DNA of 57,940 nucleotides from an uncultured Chlorobiaceae bacterium (lineage in GTDB: Bacteria > Bacteroidota > Chlorobiia > Chlorobiales > Chlorobiaceae), in the NCBI GenBank assembly GCA_903887845.1, contig CAISRC010000136.1, positions 1 through 57,940 on the forward strand, given 5' to 3'. Shown in pieces: positions 53,355 through 57,940 of this stretch (position 1 is its first letter; each line of letters opens with the position of its first letter). Both the position numbers and the translations under genes were made by a program. A model generated the notes under the pieces. That model was not told the DNA's origin and did no database searches. It worked only from the letters and a program-made list of their open reading frames with translations.

Positions 53355-55325
53355 TCAGAGAGCCATCATTTCAGCAAAGATCTGTTTTTCGGTAAAGCCT
53401 GCCAGGTCGATACTGTTCGATCGACAGAAGGTGACACAGGTGCCGCAGCCCTGACACAAGCCTGGATTTACAGATGCCACCGATTTGATAATTCGTCCGG
53501 AACGGTCGAGAATATCTTTCTGTTCAATGGCGTTGTATGGACAGGCGAGAACGCAGCCCCAGCATCCGGCACAAGTCGCTTCGTTTGTTGAGGCAACGAC
53601 CGGTTCCCGTTCCAGTGTTTCCTTGCTGAAAAGAGCAAGAACCTTGCTTGCCGATGCTGACGCCTGCGCAATCGAGTCTGGAATATCTTTCGGTGACTGG
53701 CATGCACCGGCAAGGAATATACCCGCCGAAGATGATTCAACAGGCCTGAGCTTGAGATGAGCCTCGTTGTAGTAGCCGTATTCGTCGTAAGCGATGCCGA
53801 TGGTTTTGGCAAACTCTATTGCATTTGGCTGGGGAACCATCGCAGTAGCAAGAACAACCATGTCGGCGGGTATGGTAACTGGTCTGCCGAGGAGCGTATC
53901 AACACCCCGTACCATCAGTTTACCATTTTCCAGCCATACCTTGCTGACCCGACCCCTGACATAAGAAGCATCATCTTCCTCAATGGTTCTTCGGGTAAAT
54001 TCATCATACCCTTTGCCGGCTGCCCGGATATCCATATAAAACACATGCGATTTTCCGTGATGAACCTTATGAGCATAAAGCATAGCATGTTTTGCTGTGT
54101 ACATGCAGCATATTTTGGAGCAGTAGCGCACACCCTTTGAAGGGTCCCGCGATCCGGCACATTGGATAAATACCACAGTTTCCGGCTCTTTGCCATCTGA
54201 GGGGCGAAGAATCTTGCCTGAGGTCGGGCCGCTTGCTGTAGCGAGGCGCTCAAATTGAAGGCCAGTGATGACGTCAGGATACTTGCCATAGCCATACTCT
54301 CCGTACCCTGCCGTATTCTGTATCTGAAATCCGGTGGCAACAACAATGGCGCCGATTTCAAGGTCAATGAATTCGTCCTGCATATCAAAGTTGATGGCAT
54401 TGATCTGACAGGACTTCATGCATGTTTTGCATTTGCCATTTTTGAAGTAGATACAGCTTGCCTTGTCGATGACTGGAATATTTGGTACAGACTGGGCAAA
54501 CGGAGTATAAATGGCGGTTCTTTTCCCCAGGCCGCAGTCAAATTCACTCGATATTTTTTTGACAGGACATTTTACCATGCAATCGCCACAGCCAGTACAG
54601 ACGTCTCTGTTGACATAACGCGATTTCATGCGAATCTTTACCTTGAAATTGCCTATGAAGCCATCAACATGCTCAACTTCAGCATAGGTGAGCAGGCGGA
54701 TTTTGGGGTGTTGAGCAACCTCAACCATTCGCGGGGTCAAAATACACTGTGAGCAGTCGAGTGTCGGGAATGTTTCCGATAACTGCGACATGTGGCCTCC
54801 AAGAGAGGGCTCACGCTCGACAAGAACAACTTCCTGACCGGCATTGGCAATATCAAGTGCTGCCTGTATACCAGCCACTCCTCCTCCTATAACCAGCGCC
54901 CGGCGGGTTACAGGAACCTCGATAGGCTGGAGTTTGTTATTACGTTTAACTTTTTCAATCATCGAACGAGTGATGTCCATGGCTTTTTCAGTGGCCATAT
55001 CCTTGTCGGTATGAACCCATGAACATTGTTCGCGAATGTTTGCTATTTCACAGAGATAGGGGTTCAGGCCCGCTTCAGCGCATACCTTGCGGAAAGTAGC
55101 TTCATGCATTCTCGGGGAGCATGCGGCTATAATGACACCTGTAAGGTTATTATCGCGAATGGCTTTTTTGACACTTTCCTGACCAGGCTCTGAGCAAAAA
55201 TATTTGTATTCAACAGAAACCGCAACTCCAGGGTGTTCTCCTATAGCGGCAGCAAGTTTGGTACAATCAACCTTTGATGCAATATTTTCACCGCAATGAC
55301 ATATAAATACTCCAATCTTTGCCAT
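53355..55325 (-). CDS. hdrA: HdrA-type FAD/[4Fe-4S] electron-bifurcating subunit
   Basis: A 656-aa HdrA. The N-terminal domain (IGVFICHCGENIASKVDCTK) is followed by the FAD Rossmann motif VIGGGVAGIQAALDIANAGQ (G147-G149) and the characteristic SLGGHMSQLSETFPTLDCSQ. A [4Fe-4S] motif is CTGCGDCMVKCPVKKISSEF, and the C-terminal pair is CAGCWGCVLACPYNAIEQKD and CQGCGTCVTFCRSNSIDLAG. HdrA is the flavin subunit that splits electron pairs between a low-potential carrier and a disulfide. It has no FrhB or selenocysteine features. It lies second in the operon, after hdrCB. Confidence 0.93.
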   Translation of the reverse strand: MAKIGVFICHCGENIASKVDCTKLAAAIGEHPGVAVSVEYKYFCSEPGQESVKKAIRDNNLTGVIIAACSPRMHEATFRKVCAEAGLNPYLCEIANIREQCSWVHTDKDMATEKAMDITRSMIEKVKRNNKLQPIEVPVTRRALVIGGGVAGIQAALDIANAGQEVVLVEREPSLGGHMSQLSETFPTLDCSQCILTPRMVEVAQHPKIRLLTYAEVEHVDGFIGNFKVKIRMKSRYVNRDVCTGCGDCMVKCPVKKISSEFDCGLGKRTAIYTPFAQSVPNIPVIDKASCIYFKNGKCKTCMKSCQINAINFDMQDEFIDLEIGAIVVATGFQIQNTAGYGEYGYGKYPDVITGLQFERLATASGPTSGKILRPSDGKEPETVVFIQCAGSRDPSKGVRYCSKICCMYTAKHAMLYAHKVHHGKSHVFYMDIRAAGKGYDEFTRRTIEEDDASYVRGRVSKVWLENGKLMVRGVDTLLGRPVTIPADMVVLATAMVPQPNAIEFAKTIGIAYDEYGYYNEAHLKLRPVESSSAGIFLAGACQSPKDIPDSIAQASASASKVLALFSKETLEREPVVASTNEATCAGCWGCVLACPYNAIEQKDILDRSGRIIKSVASVNPGLCQGCGTCVTFCRSNSIDLAGFTEKQIFAEMMAL

Positions 55326-55419
55326 AATTCAATCGTTTAGTATAAAACTGCTGACCGGAACAGCTCATCGAATGAGCCGAAAACAATGCGTCTTGTTATT
55401 TCAAATGTTTGATCGTAGT

Positions 55420-56928
55420 CTAAAGTTTCGATACAAGGTCAAGTGCAGGAACAAAATGTTCTCCCACAGCGACTTCAGATGGTGTTGCACCGCAAGCAAT
55501 GGCGACAAGCTCAGAAATATAATAGACCGGCATCGGTTTAATGTCCCCGAACCGCTTTCTCATGCTGCCCTGACGCATGTCAAGGTTGGCCTGGCAAAGA
55601 GGACATGCGACCACAAAAGCATCAGCTCCGTTGTCAGCAGCATTTTTTGCTATGGAGTGCGTAAGCTCTTCAACAAGGGGCTGTTGTGCAAGTGTTAGTC
55701 CTGCTCCGCAGCACTCAATCTTGAATGCCCAATCAACTGGTTTTGCTCCAAGAGCACTCATTATTGCCTCCATTTTGAGCGGATTTTCAGGATCGTCGAA
55801 ACCCATATCGTCCATCGGGCGCACCAAAAGACAGCCATAATAGCAGGCGAGATTAAGTCCGGTTAGAGGTTTTTTTACCCTTTTTTTGATCTCCTCCGGA
55901 TCCATTGCCTCAAGAAGTTGGGTAACACCAATAAATTCAGCAGTACAGGTTGGCTTTATACCGGTAATCGATAGGACTTCCTCGCGAAGTTCTGGCGAAG
56001 CCATCAGGGCTTTTTTTGTGGTGACCTGGCGGTTCTGGCAAGCCGCGCAGGGAGCCAGAACCAGTGTCAATCCCTGAGCGTCAGCAAGCGCCTGATTCCT
56101 CGCGGGCAAAAGCAGTGCCAGTTTGTGATTGGTGGCATGTGCCGATGTGGCTCCACAACAGTTCCAGTCCTCAATTTCCTGAAGTTTCAGGCCGAGAAGG
56201 GAACACATTTTTTTGACTGAAATATCATATTCTCGTGCCGTACCGCTCAGTGAGCATCCAGGATAGTATCCGATGGTCATACCCGGCTTGATTGAATAAG
56301 GGGTCTTTGGTATGAAATCTTTTTTTGTTGGATATCGTTTTGGCGCCGACAAGTGAGAATGATGTTCGGAAGCCGCAAAAATTTTCGCAATCTGATCTTT
56401 TCCTTTTACGCCACCTTTTCCCGTCAAAGCGTGTAATGGTTTGATCTTGCCGCTCATGATCATTTTTACGCCTGAATCTGAATCCTGAAGATAAGATCTT
56501 GTGCGGAGCTTATAGCTGCTGACAAGTGAAAGTTCTTCCAGACGACCATGTTTGCGGACGTTTTTGAGAAATGAGAAATGAAAAGCAGTAACCAGCTTCT
56601 TGGCTTTGCTTTCTGATACCATGCCCTTTTCGAGGGCAAGAGATCTGAGCGAGTCCATGGTTGCGGCGATATCCATGTTCTGAGGACATCGCGCAGTGCA
56701 GGTCATACAGCCGACACAGAACCAAAGCGCTTCGCTTTTCAGAGCCTCTTCAACATAGCCAGCCTGGACGAGACGCATGATCCGTGCAGGCGGGCTATCC
56801 ATGAATGCGCCTGAAGGGCAGCCAGCCGTACATTTACCGCACTGGTAGCAGCAGTTGTAATCGTTGCCAGTGGATTCCTCAAGCCGATGCTTGAGAGCAT
56901 CAGTTACTTTTATTTGGGTTTTTGACAC
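55420..56928 (-). CDS. hdrCB: Fused HdrC-HdrB disulfide reductase subunit
   Basis: A 502-aa fusion. The HdrC part (residues ~1-190) has two [4Fe-4S] motifs, CCYQCGKCTAGCP (C27, C30, C33, C37) and CVGCMTCTARCPQ (C71, C74, C77, C81). The HdrB part (~215-490) has two cysteine-rich CCG domains: YYPGCSLSGTA ... DWNCCGATSAH ... LAPCAACQNR and ACYYGCLLVRP ... IECCGAGLTLAQQ ... VVACPLCQANLDMR. These ligate the non-cubane clusters that reduce a disulfide. In most Flx-Hdr operons as I recall them HdrB and HdrC are separate genes; here one protein carries both. It is the first gene of the operon, so its upstream 433-base gap should hold the promoter. DsrC disulfide is a plausible partner, which is inference. 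Confidence 0.88.
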   Translation of the reverse strand: MSKTQIKVTDALKHRLEESTGNDYNCCYQCGKCTAGCPSGAFMDSPPARIMRLVQAGYVEEALKSEALWFCVGCMTCTARCPQNMDIAATMDSLRSLALEKGMVSESKAKKLVTAFHFSFLKNVRKHGRLEELSLVSSYKLRTRSYLQDSDSGVKMIMSGKIKPLHALTGKGGVKGKDQIAKIFAASEHHSHLSAPKRYPTKKDFIPKTPYSIKPGMTIGYYPGCSLSGTAREYDISVKKMCSLLGLKLQEIEDWNCCGATSAHATNHKLALLLPARNQALADAQGLTLVLAPCAACQNRQVTTKKALMASPELREEVLSITGIKPTCTAEFIGVTQLLEAMDPEEIKKRVKKPLTGLNLACYYGCLLVRPMDDMGFDDPENPLKMEAIMSALGAKPVDWAFKIECCGAGLTLAQQPLVEELTHSIAKNAADNGADAFVVACPLCQANLDMRQGSMRKRFGDIKPMPVYYISELVAIACGATPSEVAVGEHFVPALDLVSKL

Positions 56929-57361
56929 GTGGTATATGCTTTTACTTGGAGCGGGAAGTGAAATAATACCTACAAATATGTTAATTAAAAAAATGTTAAT
57001 GTCAAATTAATGAAGCCTCATTCCTATGTCAAATGCAGAGAAACGGCATAAGCGTATGTGGTAATCAATTACGCATCATAAAAGTGGCATAAAGTATTTA
57101 ATAAAAGTATTTTACGGGATGCTTTCGGGATTTGGCCTTTTTCAGACATTATCTAAATAACACCTATTATGATTAAAGCGTTCAATGCGATGATTGTAAA
57201 TGTGCTTGTATGAAGTATCCGGGCAATTCTGTTGTCTTCATTATGTAAACAAGAAATGATCTGGAAAATATGGGGAAGGCCATTGATATGATGCTCTTTT
57301 TTCTTATGATAAAAACTATTTTCTTTTTCTTTATGATGAATGATTGTTTTGTTCCGAGATT
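56929..57361. other. Divergent intergenic region, no gene seen
   Basis: A 433-base A+T-rich gap between the divergent hdrCB operon and the aminotransferase gene. It must hold both promoters. I see no strong hairpin, repeat or protein-like frame in it. Confidence 0.5.
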
Positions 57362-57940
57362 ATGTTTGATGAAATAGAGTTTGACAAGATCAAGCGACTT
57401 CCAAAGTATGTCTTTGCTGCTGTTAATGAGCTGAAAATGGCTGAACGGCGCGCAGGAGAGGATGTTATCGATTTTTCAATGGGTAATCCTGATGGTCCTA
57501 CACCCCAGCATATTGTTGATAAACTGATCGAAAGTATCAATAAACCCCGAACCCACGGATATTCAGTCTCAAAGGGGATCTACAAACTGCGCGGTGCGGT
57601 AGGTACCTGGTATAAGCGCAAGTACAATGTCGATCTTGATCTGGATCGCGAGGTTGTGGCGACAATGGGATCCAAAGAGGGTTATGTGCATCTGGTTCAG
57701 GCGATTACCAATCCAGGAGACCTTGCCATGGTGCCGGATCCCTGTTATCCCATCCATTCCCAGGCATTCATCCTTGCTGGAGGAAATGTCCATCGCCTCA
57801 AGCTCGAACTGAACGATGATTTTACTCTTGACGAAGAGGGCTTTTTCCAGAACATTGAAAAAGCGCTCCGCGAATCATCGCCAAAGCCAAAGTATCTGGT
57901 GGTAAATTTTCCGAATAATCCTACCACAGCTACCGTTGAG
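57362..57940 (+). CDS. alaC: AlaC-like pyridoxal-phosphate aminotransferase (partial, runs off the window)
   Basis: The first 193 codons of a class I/II aminotransferase, open to the last base. It reads FDKIKRLPKYVFAAVNELKM, then GEDVIDFSMGNPDGPTPQHI, then RTHGYSVSKGIYKLRGAVGT, then TMGSKEGYVHLVQAITNPGD and VNFPNNPTTATVE, which tracks E. coli AlaC (glutamate-pyruvate aminotransferase) block for block. The NPTTATVE segment precedes the region with the catalytic lysine, which lies beyond the end. It would make alanine from pyruvate and glutamate; LL-diaminopimelate aminotransferase is the main alternative in this fold group. It is divergent from the hdr/flx operon. Confidence 0.82.
   Translation, partial: MFDEIEFDKIKRLPKYVFAAVNELKMAERRAGEDVIDFSMGNPDGPTPQHIVDKLIESINKPRTHGYSVSKGIYKLRGAVGTWYKRKYNVDLDLDREVVATMGSKEGYVHLVQAITNPGDLAMVPDPCYPIHSQAFILAGGNVHRLKLELNDDFTLDEEGFFQNIEKALRESSPKPKYLVVNFPNNPTTATVE

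Noticed and set aside
53355-56928. Qmo complex (adenylylsulfate reductase partner)
   Set aside because: The QmoC cytochrome b subunit and the aps genes are absent, and flxA-D genes follow, so the Flx-Hdr type fits better.

Overview
The window looks like part of a green sulfur bacterium chromosome (Chlorobiaceae, the Chlorobium/Pelodictyon group). The evidence is a chlorosome envelope protein of the CsmB/CsmF type (27990-28217, minus strand), an 8-vinyl reductase of the BciA type for bacteriochlorophyll synthesis (29558-30574), cobalamin genes cobT-cobS, and a six-gene Hdr/Flx electron-bifurcation cluster typical of anaerobes. No rRNA, tRNA or CRISPR array was seen.

Positions 1 to about 27.9 kb are a defence and mobile-gene island. 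The left edge carries five 24-bp repeats that look like the end of an IS21-type element. They are fused to the truncated C-terminal part of a SNF2-type helicase, followed by a frameshifted Eco57I-type adenine methylase; together these resemble a broken class 1 DISARM (drmD-drmMI). Next come an intact TIR-like gene and a caspase-like protease gene, which match a type IV Thoeris pair. After them lie two tandem paralogous giant proteins (1497 and 1482 aa) of the order TIR/DUF4062-like, RecG-like ATPase, DUF4062-like, NACHT, FGE/C-type-lectin-like. A TIR-related deoxyribosyltransferase-fold protein sits between them. The last 40 residues of the second giant protein have the codon signature of a diversity-generating-retroelement variable region, but no reverse transcriptase lies in the window.

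From about 17.4 to 27.9 kb the island is a graveyard of small modules, several present twice: DUF3800 with a broken partner, RhuM, two HNH (DUF262-type) C-terminal fragments, a broken RelE-like toxin with its antitoxin plus a truncated antitoxin copy, two DUF4160-DUF2442 pairs (one broken), an Rpn-type nuclease and a decayed copy, an unidentified two-gene unit, and an intact AbiF (HEPN RNase) gene preceded by a candidate structured antitoxin-like RNA with a strong terminator.

From 27.9 kb to the end the genes are ordinary and mostly intact. They comprise the chlorosome gene, a cyclase-like hypothetical, bciA, two small membrane proteins, cobT-cobS, a two-partner secretion pair (TpsB plus a 1997-aa TpsA adhesin with a 519-bp internal tandem repeat), a BaiN/HI0933-type flavoprotein, and a hypothetical repeat protein. 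A ynbE-ydbL-ydbH envelope lipid-transport operon follows, with a DUF2141 gene upstream, then a hybrid histidine kinase. The window closes with the minus-strand operon hdrCB-hdrA-flxD-flxC-flxB-flxA and the start of an AlaC-like aminotransferase that runs off the end.

All family assignments come from reading motifs by eye; no database search was run.
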